A stretch of DNA of 49,669 nt from a virus. The stretch covers positions 1 through 49,669 of the IMG/VR virus record IMGVR_UViG_3300037088_000785; one strand, written 5' to 3'. Positions 39,742-45,987 of this stretch are shown in pieces (the stretch's first letter is position 1; every line of letters starts with the position of its first letter). A program made the position numbers and the translations under genes. The notes under the pieces were generated by a model. That model was not told where the DNA came from, ran no database searches, and worked only from the letters and a program-made list of their open reading frames with translations.

Positions 39742-40427
39742 GATACCTAAAACCAGATTTTTTCACGGACGAAGATTTAGCTGAACTCCCCATGGAAGCT
39801 CGTATATTTTTTGCAGGACTTTGGTGTCACGCTGACAGGGCGGGGAGGCTAGAAGATCGTCCAAAATATTTAAAGGCCATGATTTTTCCCTACGACAAAG
39901 TTGACCCTGAAAAAATTTTAGACCTCCTTGAGCGTCCCAAAAAGTCTGGCCGCCCCTTCATCCAGAGATATTCAAACGGATCAGATCGCCATTACATCCA
40001 AATAGTTTCCTGGGATCATCACCAAAAGCCTCACCACACGGAAAAAGATTCCGAAATTCCCGACCCCCCAGAAATTCCCCCAGACCCCCTAAAAGAAATA
40101 GAAAAAGGGATGGGGATGGGGATGGGGATGGAAAAGCAGCTCAACCCGAGTACTGAGTTAAATAACGTAGATTTAACGGTTAAAAATACGTTAAAAAATA
40201 ACGCCTTGAAACCTTATGGAGAATTTAAAAACGTATTTCTGTCTCCTGATGAAATGGACAAATTGACAAAAAACCTCGGACCGGAAGCCACATCTCAAGA
40301 GATAGAAAACCTTTCAAGGGGAATAGAATCAAAGGGTTATAAATACAAAAGCCATTACGCTACCATCTTGAACTGGCATCGAAGACACCTTCAAGAGCAA
40401 TCCAAAAAGGAGGATAAGTTCTTATGA
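39729..40427 (+). CDS. Replication initiator-like protein (232 aa)
   Basis: MPRIRYLKPDFFTDEDLAEL, then MEARIFFAGLWCHADRAGRL and KYLKAMIFPYDKVDPEKILD, is the beginning of phage DnaD/replisome-organiser-like proteins (replication protein O style winged-helix N-terminus). The C-terminal part FKNVFLSPDEMDKLTKNLGP, with YKSHYATILNWHRRH, is the usual end of the same class. Between them is a disordered linker containing GMGMGMGM. It would bind the origin and recruit helicase. The next gene occupies the place of a helicase loader. Confidence 0.7.
   Translation: MPRIRYLKPDFFTDEDLAELPMEARIFFAGLWCHADRAGRLEDRPKYLKAMIFPYDKVDPEKILDLLERPKKSGRPFIQRYSNGSDRHYIQIVSWDHHQKPHHTEKDSEIPDPPEIPPDPLKEIEKGMGMGMGMEKQLNPSTELNNVDLTVKNTLKNNALKPYGEFKNVFLSPDEMDKLTKNLGPEATSQEIENLSRGIESKGYKYKSHYATILNWHRRHLQEQSKKEDKFL
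40108..40131 (+). repeat. G4AT tandem repeat inside the initiator gene
   Basis: Four consecutive copies of the six-base unit GGGGAT (first slightly short) encode GMGMGMGM. C-runs of five or six bases lie at 40060-40090 just upstream. Four G-tracts with two-base loops are a G-quadruplex-forming pattern, and origins inside initiator genes are typical for lambdoid phages. Function is inferred. Confidence 0.6.
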
Positions 40428-40921
40428 TTACAGAAGAAAAGTTCTTAGAAGAGATAAAGCATGTCGCCCACATGCGGCTGATAAACATCCCCGTGGCGGC
40501 CGCCAAAGATGTCTTCGATCGGTTCTCCTCCTTCGAAGAGGAGGATCTCCGGATGGCTTGCGAATCGATCACCTTATCGGAAGATAGATTTGACTTCTCA
40601 AAGCTATGGCGCGTCATGTCCAATAAAAGGGCGCAGCGTCTTGAAAGCGAATCCACGGAAGACCACATCTCCGAAGCCCGGGCGGCCGCTCGTTTCTTCG
40701 ACGAGAACAGATTCGCCGGCGAGTGCACCCGGGAGTCATGCCGAGGATGCCCCAGGATAAAAAACCCCAAGGTGGATGGATGCGAGGTCCGCAGCAAGGA
40801 GTGGTTGAAAAATATCAACACCCTTCTGTCTGTCGAAAATAGACCGAAGGGTGAAGGAAAACAAATGGCCGAGGACATAATTCACTACATGAAAAACGAA
40901 TTCATGGGAGGGATAAGTTGA
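40424..40921 (+). CDS. Putative helicase-loader-position protein with Cys motif (165 aa)
   Basis: The ATG overlaps the previous stop as ATGA. Residues about 100-118 contain CTRESCRGCPRIKN, then GCEVRSKEW, a possible zinc site. The rest is helical (MRLINIPVAAAKDVFDRFSS). Place after the initiator and coupling suggest a helicase loader or primase-associated protein; no AAA+ motif is seen, so it is not a DnaC-like ATPase. Unassigned otherwise. Confidence 0.55.
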   Translation: MITEEKFLEEIKHVAHMRLINIPVAAAKDVFDRFSSFEEEDLRMACESITLSEDRFDFSKLWRVMSNKRAQRLESESTEDHISEARAAARFFDENRFAGECTRESCRGCPRIKNPKVDGCEVRSKEWLKNINTLLSVENRPKGEGKQMAEDIIHYMKNEFMGGIS

Positions 40922-41979
40922 GGCTCATAGACCTTTTTTCCGGCATCGGAGGATTCTCCCTGGCGGCCGAGTGGTGCTGGGGCGCCGACCTTGAGATCGA
41001 GGCCTTTGTGGAAATCGACCCCTTCTGCCAAAAGGTATTGGCTAAAAACTTTTCAGGAGTTCCAATTTATGACGACATCAAAAAGATTCAGTGGGTTGTT
41101 GCCGAGTCCACGGGCGCGAATGACGGGAGATATTTCAGAGAATCGCAAGCAGGACAAATTCCCGAACCTGGAAACGGTTCTAAGCCGAACCCTTCTTCCA
41201 ACCCCGAGAGCGAACAAATTGACTCCGCAAAGCCGGGAGGACTTCACCCCGAACCTAGCATGGAGGTTAGAACATCCCGAATCGACCTCCTCACCGGAGG
41301 CTTCCCCTGCCAGCCTTTTTCCTGCGCCGGGAAGAGAGGAGGCGCAGAGGATGACCGCCACCTCTGGCCGGAGATGCTTAGAACGATTCACGAGGTCAAG
41401 CCCAGATGGGTCGTGGCAGAAAATGTTCCCGGACTCCTTACTCTGCAAGACGGACTGGTATTCGAGGGAGTGTGCGCTGGCCTGGAAGCTGAAGGTTACG
41501 AAGTTCAGCCGGTTATTATTCCAGCTTGTGCCCAAGGTGCGCCGCACAGAAGGGACCGGGTTTGGATTGTTGCGAAGTCCACAAGCGGGGGATGCGGATC
41601 ACGGGGGACCGAATGCGAGGGACAGCTCGGGGCACCCTCACTTGACCAGTCAGATTGCCATGCTCCCGACACCGAAAGGAACACCGAGCGGGCCGGATTA
41701 TGCCAGGAAGATCCAGGAGGGAAGTGGAGGGGACGACCTGGAAACGAAACTTGGCAAGAACACTGGTATGAAGTTGCAACCCGCCTTTGTCGAGTGGATG
41801 ATGGACTACCCCGAGGGATGGACCGAGTTAATCGACTGAAGGCTTTGGGAAATTCCATTGTCCCTTCCGTGGCTTACCAGATATTCATGGCCATAAAAAA
41901 CACCGACAAGGAAAACAAGACCCTAGACACTTACCCTTTTCCGGGGAGAAAAACTCAATGGCACCCCCTTTCCGCTTGA
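40918..41979 (+). CDS. C5 cytosine DNA methyltransferase, Dcm type (353 aa)
   Basis: TTG start, overlapping the upstream stop (TTGA) with GGGAGGG before it. Motif I DLFSGIGGFSLA (5-16), catalytic GGFPCQPFSCAGKR (127-140, Cys131), ENVPGLL (168-174), RRDRVWIVA (211-219) and LKALGNSIVPSVAYQI near the end are all intact. The enzyme methylates cytosine C5, probably to escape restriction or modify the phage. A 50-60 residue low-complexity insert (QAGQIPEPGNGSKPNPSSNP) sits between motif I and the catalytic region, exactly where a second frame is coding. Confidence 0.85.
   Translation: MRLIDLFSGIGGFSLAAEWCWGADLEIEAFVEIDPFCQKVLAKNFSGVPIYDDIKKIQWVVAESTGANDGRYFRESQAGQIPEPGNGSKPNPSSNPESEQIDSAKPGGLHPEPSMEVRTSRIDLLTGGFPCQPFSCAGKRGGAEDDRHLWPEMLRTIHEVKPRWVVAENVPGLLTLQDGLVFEGVCAGLEAEGYEVQPVIIPACAQGAPHRRDRVWIVAKSTSGGCGSRGTECEGQLGAPSLDQSDCHAPDTERNTERAGLCQEDPGGKWRGRPGNETWQEHWYEVATRLCRVDDGLPRGMDRVNRLKALGNSIVPSVAYQIFMAIKNTDKENKTLDTYPFPGRKTQWHPLSA
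41069..41839 (+). CDS. Overlapping alternate-frame protein inside the methyltransferase (256 aa)
   Basis: Open in the +1 frame of the methyltransferase. Start at ATG with AGGAG nine bases upstream. The product contains LLPSPRARMTGD, FPNLETVLSRTLLPTPRA, SSPDGSWQKMFPDSLLCKTD, WYSRECALAWKLKVTKFSRL, RRTEGTGFGLLRSP and FVEWMMDYPEGWTELID. From memory the 'RRTEGTGxGLLpTPxxxD' and 'FVEWMMGFPxGWT' patterns recur in database proteins next to phage cytosine methyltransferases; a search must confirm. It could be a real dual-coding gene or an artefact of conserved methyltransferase codons. Confidence 0.5.
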   Translation: MTTSKRFSGLLPSPRARMTGDISENRKQDKFPNLETVLSRTLLPTPRANKLTPQSREDFTPNLAWRLEHPESTSSPEASPASLFPAPGREEAQRMTATSGRRCLERFTRSSPDGSWQKMFPDSLLCKTDWYSRECALAWKLKVTKFSRLLFQLVPKVRRTEGTGFGLLRSPQAGDADHGGPNARDSSGHPHLTSQIAMLPTPKGTPSGPDYARKIQEGSGGDDLETKLGKNTGMKLQPAFVEWMMDYPEGWTELID

Positions 41980-42045
41980 TGGCGGGGCATGTTTGAAGGC
42001 CGTCTCAACCCACTTTTCCGGTAAACCAGAAAGGAGAAACCCAAA

Positions 42046-42264
42046 ATGGACGCCTTGACTCTCAAAATCAACCGCAGGCTCGTCGAGAAGGAGTGCTGCA
42101 ATCACCAGTTCTCCGGACCAAACGACATCTCCCACCACTGTTGGGCCATGGAGGTCCGGAACAAAGGCCGCTGCCTATACTTTTCTGAACCAGTCCAAGA
42201 CTGCAATTTTTTTATCGGCGCCGTTCAGCCCCTCCTGTCCAAAAAGAAACCGAGAGGGGGGTAG
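42046..42264 (+). CDS. Cys/His-rich small protein (72 aa)
   Basis: The ATG follows AAAGGAG. ECCNHQFSGPNDISHHCWAM and KGRCLYFSEPVQDC contain several Cys and His in a spacing compatible with zinc or iron binding. Unidentified. Last clear rightward gene before the antisense HNH gene. Confidence 0.55.
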   Translation: MDALTLKINRRLVEKECCNHQFSGPNDISHHCWAMEVRNKGRCLYFSEPVQDCNFFIGAVQPLLSKKKPRGG

Positions 42265-42565
42265 GGGGGAGAGTGGAAGTGTAGTTGTAAGTCTTTCTTA
42301 ATTGTGATAGACAGAAATCAAAAAAAAATAAAAAGGGTCCCTTTTCTTGAAACCAAAAAGGCAGGAAGAAAGTTCTAAAATGAAAAGTCCTGGGTTTGTA
42401 AAAGATCTAAAATCGAAAATGAAAAATGGGAAACTCCGCGGGAGGGAGGTCATAAATAATCTCGGGGCCAAGGAAGCCGGGGGGCCGTCGGCGACTATGG
42501 GGAGTGCCAGGCCTCCGGGGTCCGCCGGCTGGGGGTAAGGAAGATCAAAGCGGAAAATCAAAATT
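42265..42565. other. Intergenic region with possible terminators and a folded GC-rich part
   Basis: About 300 bases. Around 42318-42345, AAAAGG then CCTTTT followed (minus strand) by a long T run looks like a terminator for the leftward HNH gene. At about 42475-42530 CCGGGGGGCC pairs with GGCCTCCGG, a strong hairpin on either strand. A weak rightward frame exists at 42380-42538. Nothing else recognised. Confidence 0.4.
42380..42538 (+). CDS. Weak basic ORF (52 aa)
   Basis: Product MKSPGFVKDLKSKMKNGKLR then GREVINNLGAKEAGGPSATM; very basic at first, Gly/Pro-rich at the end where the DNA folds as a hairpin. The ribosome site is weak (GGAAGAAAG). Doubtful. Confidence 0.2.
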   Translation: MKSPGFVKDLKSKMKNGKLRGREVINNLGAKEAGGPSATMGSARPPGSAGWG

Positions 42566-43075
42566 TCATTTCAAGAGGCTTGCCCCATCCAGGAGAACAC
42601 AGGCGACCCGGTGATGTCGATGGTACGCCAGGTGGTTGGACTGGTCTGGGAAGGCCATGAGGTTGTTGAATTCATTATGGGAATCATCTCCATCCTTGTG
42701 ATGAGAAACAAATCCTTGGTTTTTGCCGAACATCCGGGAAACATACGTCCGGAGAATTGCCCGGGCGATCCGTTGGCCTTGTCTCCATGGCTTGTACTCT
42801 CCATCGCGGATGTACTCAAAGTAACATTTGGTGGAGCAGAAGCGGGCCTTCCTGCCCCGGCAGGTGGGGAGGTCGAATGTTTCCCCGCAGTTCAGGCATT
42901 CAACCTTCATGTGCCTTCCAATGGCCTTGCTGGTGTCGTATCCAGCCAGGTTCAAGAATTTCTTAATCCCTCCCCGGCTAAAGCCGACCTCCTTGGCGAT
43001 CATGTTGCAGGAATAGTGCTTTTCCTCGAAGAGTGTTACGACCTTTTCCTTTACCAAATCTGTCATTCTGGGCAT
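42566..43075 (-). CDS. HNH endonuclease with HTH and zinc ribbon, antisense to early genes (169 aa)
   Basis: Residues 1-45 form a helix-turn-helix (KEKVVTLFEEKHYSCNMIAK; GFSRGGIKKFLNLAGYDTSK). VECLNCGETFDLPTCRGRKA, then RFCSTKCYFEY, is a zinc ribbon. The end FVSHHKDGDDSHNEFNNLMA, then SNHLAYHRHH, holds the HNH catalytic residues. It is transcribed against the early genes from its own promoter at 43109-43137. Mobile endonucleases of this design bind DNA via HTH and cut via HNH. Not close to the intron copy. Confidence 0.75.
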   Translation of the reverse strand: MPRMTDLVKEKVVTLFEEKHYSCNMIAKEVGFSRGGIKKFLNLAGYDTSKAIGRHMKVECLNCGETFDLPTCRGRKARFCSTKCYFEYIRDGEYKPWRQGQRIARAILRTYVSRMFGKNQGFVSHHKDGDDSHNEFNNLMAFPDQSNHLAYHRHHRVACVLLDGASLLK

Positions 43076-43100
43076 GGTGTCAACCTCCTCCTTTTATTTA

Positions 43101-43137
43101 GTAAACATAGTTTAAATCAAAGTAAACATCTTGTCAA
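43101..43137 (-). promoter_or_regulatory. Promoter with two GTAAACAT boxes for the antisense HNH gene
   Basis: Minus-strand TTGACA (43137-43132), 17 bases, TAAACT (43114-43109). GTAAACAT occurs at 43101-43108 and 43122-43129, 21 bases apart, placing both on one DNA face: one abuts the -10, the other lies in the spacer. A site for the HTH of the endonuclease is inferred. Confidence 0.4.
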
Positions 43138-43282
43138 GAGAAATATACACAGAAAAGAAGGACGGAATAGTTATTATCAGCCGTTCCAGGGAGACATCGG
43201 TATCTTTCCCCTTCCTTGGTCGTTATCTCTCAACCTCGGGCCAGCCAGGGCCGATTACGTGCCATTCCTGGAGGTGTTCACC

Positions 43283-43315
43283 ATGACAAAATACGCGATT
43301 AACTCACCTGTATGA
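43283..43315 (+). pseudogene. Ten-codon frame resembling a DUF1874 start
   Basis: MTKYAINSPV, with GGAGGT seven bases before the ATG, then stop. The first residues resemble DUF1874 proteins ('MkYlLNSPVLT'), a family that includes the anti-CRISPR ring nuclease AcrIII-1. No continuation is seen in any frame. Either a remnant or a leader peptide. Confidence 0.25.
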
Positions 43316-43369
43316 AAAACCCTTCACTAAAGTGTATGGATTTTCCTTCACTGTGTCAGGAATGCAACA

Positions 43370-43813
43370 ATGGGTGATAATCAAGCGACGAATAAGCCCC
43401 GGGACCAGAAAGAGATAGCGAAAAGGATTCCGAGGCTTCCTGGGGGTGGTCCATTTGCGCCAAAGCCGGAGAATGTTCTCAGGATGGAGGACATCATAGA
43501 GGGCGACCACTTAGACACCATGAGGCAGCTTTTAAAGCTGAACGGGCAGGCACATGAGCTTTTAAGAAAGTCACTCAGGCAAAAGGGGGGGGATAAGGTT
43601 CTTGCGGTGCGGGTGATGGCGGAGATACGGCAGCAATTAGAATTTCAACTGAAGGTCTACTCTACTCTGTACGATCTTGTGGCCCATGCAGAATTCCAGA
43701 GGGACGCTTTAATTGAGATTGAAGCGGTGTCCCCCGAGGTCAAGGAACGTCTTGTGGCTCGGTTAAGGGAATGGCGTTCAAGACGGGCAGCGGCCGGTTT
43801 AAAGAATTTTTAA
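43370..43813 (+). CDS. Hypothetical protein, terminase-small-subunit-like (147 aa)
   Basis: Helical and basic, beginning MGDNQATNKPRDQKEIAKRI, with VMAEIRQQLEFQLKVYSTLY and AEFQRDALIEIEAVSPEVKE then RLVARLREW at the C-terminus. The latter pattern ('AEFQ..vL..i..v.PEvre.iv.rL') appears in small phage proteins near terminases. If it is the small terminase subunit it would be unusually far from the large one and on the other strand. AGGAA seven bases upstream of ATG. Confidence 0.4.
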   Translation: MGDNQATNKPRDQKEIAKRIPRLPGGGPFAPKPENVLRMEDIIEGDHLDTMRQLLKLNGQAHELLRKSLRQKGGDKVLAVRVMAEIRQQLEFQLKVYSTLYDLVAHAEFQRDALIEIEAVSPEVKERLVARLREWRSRRAAAGLKNF

Positions 43814-44103
43814 ATCTTTTAATTTCGGTGCATAAAGATTAAAGATGAAATCCTTCCTGAAGTCTATCAAACTGTAAAGTTGTAATCATTCCTGACAATT
43901 CTCATTTTAGTATTAAACCCACCGATTTAATTAATCAATCATTTCTATAATACATTTCTACTGTTAGAAATCTTTACGAAAACCATGTTGACAGTATAAA
44001 GGTAAGACCTTGATTTTATTAAGATCATACCTTTGGCATAGTGATTGCATGATATATTGCTTGAAAGGTTACAGAGAATAAAGAATAAAAGGGAGGAAAG
44101 AAG
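43814..44103 (+). promoter_or_regulatory. AT-rich intergenic region with sigma-54-like promoter
   Basis: TTGGCATAGTGATTGCA (44033-44049) matches the sigma-54 consensus TTGGCACGNNNNTTGCA at all positions except CG, with GG and GC exactly ten bases apart. A 14-base imperfect inverted repeat (43998-44011 AAAGGTAAGACCTT; 44021-44034 AAGATCATACCTTT, 12 of 14 pairs) lies just upstream. A weak sigma-70 match (TTTACG 43973, TATAAA 43995) is also present. The first gene downstream begins at 44104. Confidence 0.5.
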
Positions 44104-44409
44104 ATGAAAAAGCAGACACCGTGGGGACCTTCACAGGGCGAAGAGATTTTAGCTGAAGGGATTATCAGTTATTCGACGGCTGGACACGGGGGAATTTGGT
44201 TATCCCCCGAAAGAAGGAAAGCCCTTCCACCTGCCAAGAACTTCCTCGGATCAAAGGAATGGTGGGAAGAGGATTGCGATTGGGCAGTCCCTTATTTGTT
44301 CTTTTCCGCAGACATCAAGGCCTACGGTCGAGCCTATGAATTTGAAATGAACCTGGAGGCGGCCAGAAAGACCGTTGAGGCCTATCACCCCGAATTCAAG
44401 ATAGGGTAA
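44104..44409 (+). CDS. DUF7007-like small early protein (101 aa)
   Basis: TPWGPSQGEEILAEGIISYS, then TAGHGGIWLSPERRKALPP and WWEEDCDWAVPYLFF, follow the DUF7007 pattern ('TPWG.sQ......GI..vsT.gHGG..ls.err..lP', 'wyEED.dWa'). The family is widespread in phages and plasmids and has no known function. AGGGAGG before the ATG. First gene downstream of the sigma-54-like promoter. Confidence 0.7.
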   Translation: MKKQTPWGPSQGEEILAEGIISYSTAGHGGIWLSPERRKALPPAKNFLGSKEWWEEDCDWAVPYLFFSADIKAYGRAYEFEMNLEAARKTVEAYHPEFKIG

Positions 44410-44486
44410 TTTGACTTTTTACGACTCCCCCGCCGTCCAGGTGGGGGAAGAGATAAGGGGTCAAACAAAGAGGGAAAGGAAAAAAG
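44410..44486 (+). other. Intergenic hairpin
   Basis: TCCCCC (about 44425-44430) pairs with GGGGGA with a GCC/GGT extension, a short GC-rich stem between two early genes. Possibly a weak terminator or processing site; not followed by a T run. Confidence 0.3.
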
Positions 44487-44744
44487 ATGAAAACTCAAAA
44501 GTACAATGGTTGGGCAAACTACGAGACTTGGAACGTGGCTTTGTGGATCGGCAACGATGAAGGCCTTTATAATGCCGCAAAGGAAAGAAAGGCAGAAATT
44601 GGCCGGTTCAATTCCAAGACGGCTGATGAATTTGTTTCTGAACTACTCCCCGATGGTACGCCGGACTTTCAGGACATGGGAAAATCCCGGTGCTATGCCA
44701 AAGTCCGCTGGTCTGAAATTGCCAAAGACTTAAATTCTCTATAA
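44487..44744 (+). CDS. DUF7249-like small protein (85 aa)
   Basis: KYNGWANYETWNVALWIGND, then EGLYNAAKERK, match the DUF7249 signature ('NYETWNVALWI.Nde.lY..a'), common in phages. CYAKVRWSEIAKDL closes it. AGGGAAAGGA precedes the ATG. Function unknown; likely an early host-takeover gene. Confidence 0.7.
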   Translation: MKTQKYNGWANYETWNVALWIGNDEGLYNAAKERKAEIGRFNSKTADEFVSELLPDGTPDFQDMGKSRCYAKVRWSEIAKDLNSL

Positions 44745-44790
44745 ACCTTAAACGCTGGCCTATCGGCATGACGGGGAGAAAGGTAAGACG

Positions 44791-45069
44791 ATGAAGATCC
44801 AAAACATGAGTAACGGCAATGGCGGCACGGTAAAAAATCAGTTCATCATCTTTGATCCTGAATTCACCCTTTTTCAATCCTATGATTCGGTTATCGTCAA
44901 AACCTGTTTTGAGAACGGGGATAGGAAAGTATATCTTGACGAAAAATATTGGGATTACTCTCAGACAACGGGCAAATACCGCAACCTCTTTTTGGGTGAA
45001 ACCAAGAAAGAGACGGAGAAGAAAATCAAATCCGGAGAATACATCTTGATCAATCTGAACGAGAAGTAA
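44791..45069 (+). CDS. DUF8033-like small protein (92 aa)
   Basis: SNGNGGTVKNQFIIFDPEFT, then LFQSYDSVIVKTC, YLDEKYWDYSQTTGKYRNLF and LGETKKETEKKIKSGEYILI, are the DUF8033 pattern found in phages ('NGn.vaNQFii...FQSY.S.Ia', 'WDYS.TT.kYr..FLg.t..e'). Function unknown. Next to DUF7007- and DUF7249-like genes, a usual set of accessory early proteins. Confidence 0.7.
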   Translation: MKIQNMSNGNGGTVKNQFIIFDPEFTLFQSYDSVIVKTCFENGDRKVYLDEKYWDYSQTTGKYRNLFLGETKKETEKKIKSGEYILINLNEK

Positions 45070-45141
45070 CCCCCAGCCCCGGCCGGGAATCGGAGGAGCC
45101 CGGCCGGGAGGAAACCAAACCTCCGGGAAAGGGGAAAGAAA
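45070..45141 (+). repeat. Two CCCGGCCGGG palindromes 21 bases apart
   Basis: CCCGGCCGGG at 45078-45087 and 45099-45108, centre to centre 21 bases, in the short gap before the next gene. Each is a perfect palindrome; they could bind a dimeric regulator or pair into an RNA stem. Role not known. Confidence 0.4.
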
Positions 45142-45291
45142 ATGAGTTATTTAAAGTTGGCGATCATAGACGAAAAAGGGAAGGAAACAGAGCCCGAAGC
45201 GTTGACCGACATCGGGCGAGGATTAATTGTTAACCAATGCCGCGAGCTTATTTCAGAGCTTGAGGACCTGGACCGAAAAGAAAAAGATTAA
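45142..45291 (+). CDS. Small hypothetical protein (49 aa)
   Basis: Product MSYLKLAIIDEKGKETEPEA then LTDIGRGLIVNQCRELISEL, ending EDLDRKEKD. GGAAAGGGG before the ATG. Charged, helical at the end. Unidentified. It is a clean small gene between two larger ones. Confidence 0.5.
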   Translation: MSYLKLAIIDEKGKETEPEALTDIGRGLIVNQCRELISELEDLDRKEKD

Positions 45292-45382
45292 ACCCCAGCG
45301 CCCTCCCAGGAGGGCAAACAGGAAAGGCCCCCAGGCCGCAAGGCTGGCAAGGGGAGCACAAAAAATGAGAGGAGGAAAGGAA

Positions 45383-45598
45383 ATGAGAGTTGAAAGAGTT
45401 GATGATTGCGGTTGTAAGCTAATAAGAAATGAAAGCGGATTACACATGGTTTCTTGCTCCATGCACGAAGCCGCACCGGATCTCCTAGAGGCGTTAAAAC
45501 AGTGTGTTAAATCTTCTCAACGTGGAGAACCGTGGAATCCTAACGCCATTAATGCGGCCCATATTGCCATAGCCAAAGCAGAAGGGAGAGAAAAATGA
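45383..45598 (+). CDS. Small Cys-containing early protein (71 aa)
   Basis: Start MRVERVDDCGCKLIRNESGL with AGGAGGAAAGG upstream. CGC at positions 9-11 and CSMHE give a possible metal site. The end EAAPDLLEALKQCV and INAAHIAIAKAEG follows a common phage pattern ('APeLLeALk...aiakaeG'). A longer frame exists upstream but has no ribosome site. Function unknown. Confidence 0.55.
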   Translation: MRVERVDDCGCKLIRNESGLHMVSCSMHEAAPDLLEALKQCVKSSQRGEPWNPNAINAAHIAIAKAEGREK

Positions 45599-45720
45599 AA
45601 CGCTATTTCTTCGCCGCAGTCCTTGCCCTGGCACTCTACACGCTGGCCATGCTCTACATGGCCCTCCCGAGCGCCCTGGTGATTGCGGATCGAGTCAACC
45701 AAGCCCTGATGGTGCGGTAG
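45595..45720 (+). CDS. Small membrane protein (41 aa)
   Basis: ATG overlaps the previous stop as ATGA. KRYFFAAVLALALYTLAMLY then MALPSALVIADRVNQALMVR: one hydrophobic segment with a short polar tail. Small phage membrane peptides of this kind often have regulatory or lysis-related roles; not assigned. Confidence 0.45.
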   Translation: MKRYFFAAVLALALYTLAMLYMALPSALVIADRVNQALMVR

Positions 45721-45731
45721 GAGAGAGCCCC

Positions 45732-45884
45732 GTGATCATCCGAATTTTTCTTTACCTGCTGATCGCCGCCACGTTTCTATGGGCCGGGATTCAGATCGGC
45801 AAACAGATCGAGCGCCCGGCCCGGACCTGGACCTTACCGGCGCATCAAAACTTTAACGCTGGATCACACGAAAGGAGGTTTTAA
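45732..45884 (+). CDS. Small membrane-anchored protein, GTG start (50 aa)
   Basis: GTG start after GAGAGAGCCCC. MIIRIFLYLLIAATFLWAGI then QIGKQIERPARTWTLPAHQN: N-terminal transmembrane helix and basic soluble tail. The stop lies within the ribosome site region of the next gene. Unidentified. Confidence 0.45.
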   Translation: MIIRIFLYLLIAATFLWAGIQIGKQIERPARTWTLPAHQNFNAGSHERRF

Positions 45885-45888
45885 AAAA

Positions 45889-45987
45889 ATGCTCGAGTAT
45901 TGGCTGAACTGGATAGGCTTTGCCGGCTGCATCATCCTCGCCGCCCTGTGTCTTTATTTCGTCCTGAAAGGAGAGCACAAAAAATGA
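45889..45987 (+). CDS. Tiny membrane protein (32 aa)
   Basis: MLEYWLNWIGFAGCIILAAL then CLYFVLKGEHKK: one transmembrane segment with a positive C-terminus. AAAGGAGG precedes the ATG, and the stop overlaps the next ATG. Third of three small membrane proteins in a row. Confidence 0.45.
   Translation: MLEYWLNWIGFAGCIILAALCLYFVLKGEHKK

Larger units (their letters stand above)
43076..43369. other. Intergenic region with antisense promoter and remnant
   Basis: About 290 bases. It holds the leftward promoter of the HNH gene at its left end and the ten-codon frame at 43283-43315. Otherwise no frame with a ribosome site. Confidence 0.4.
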
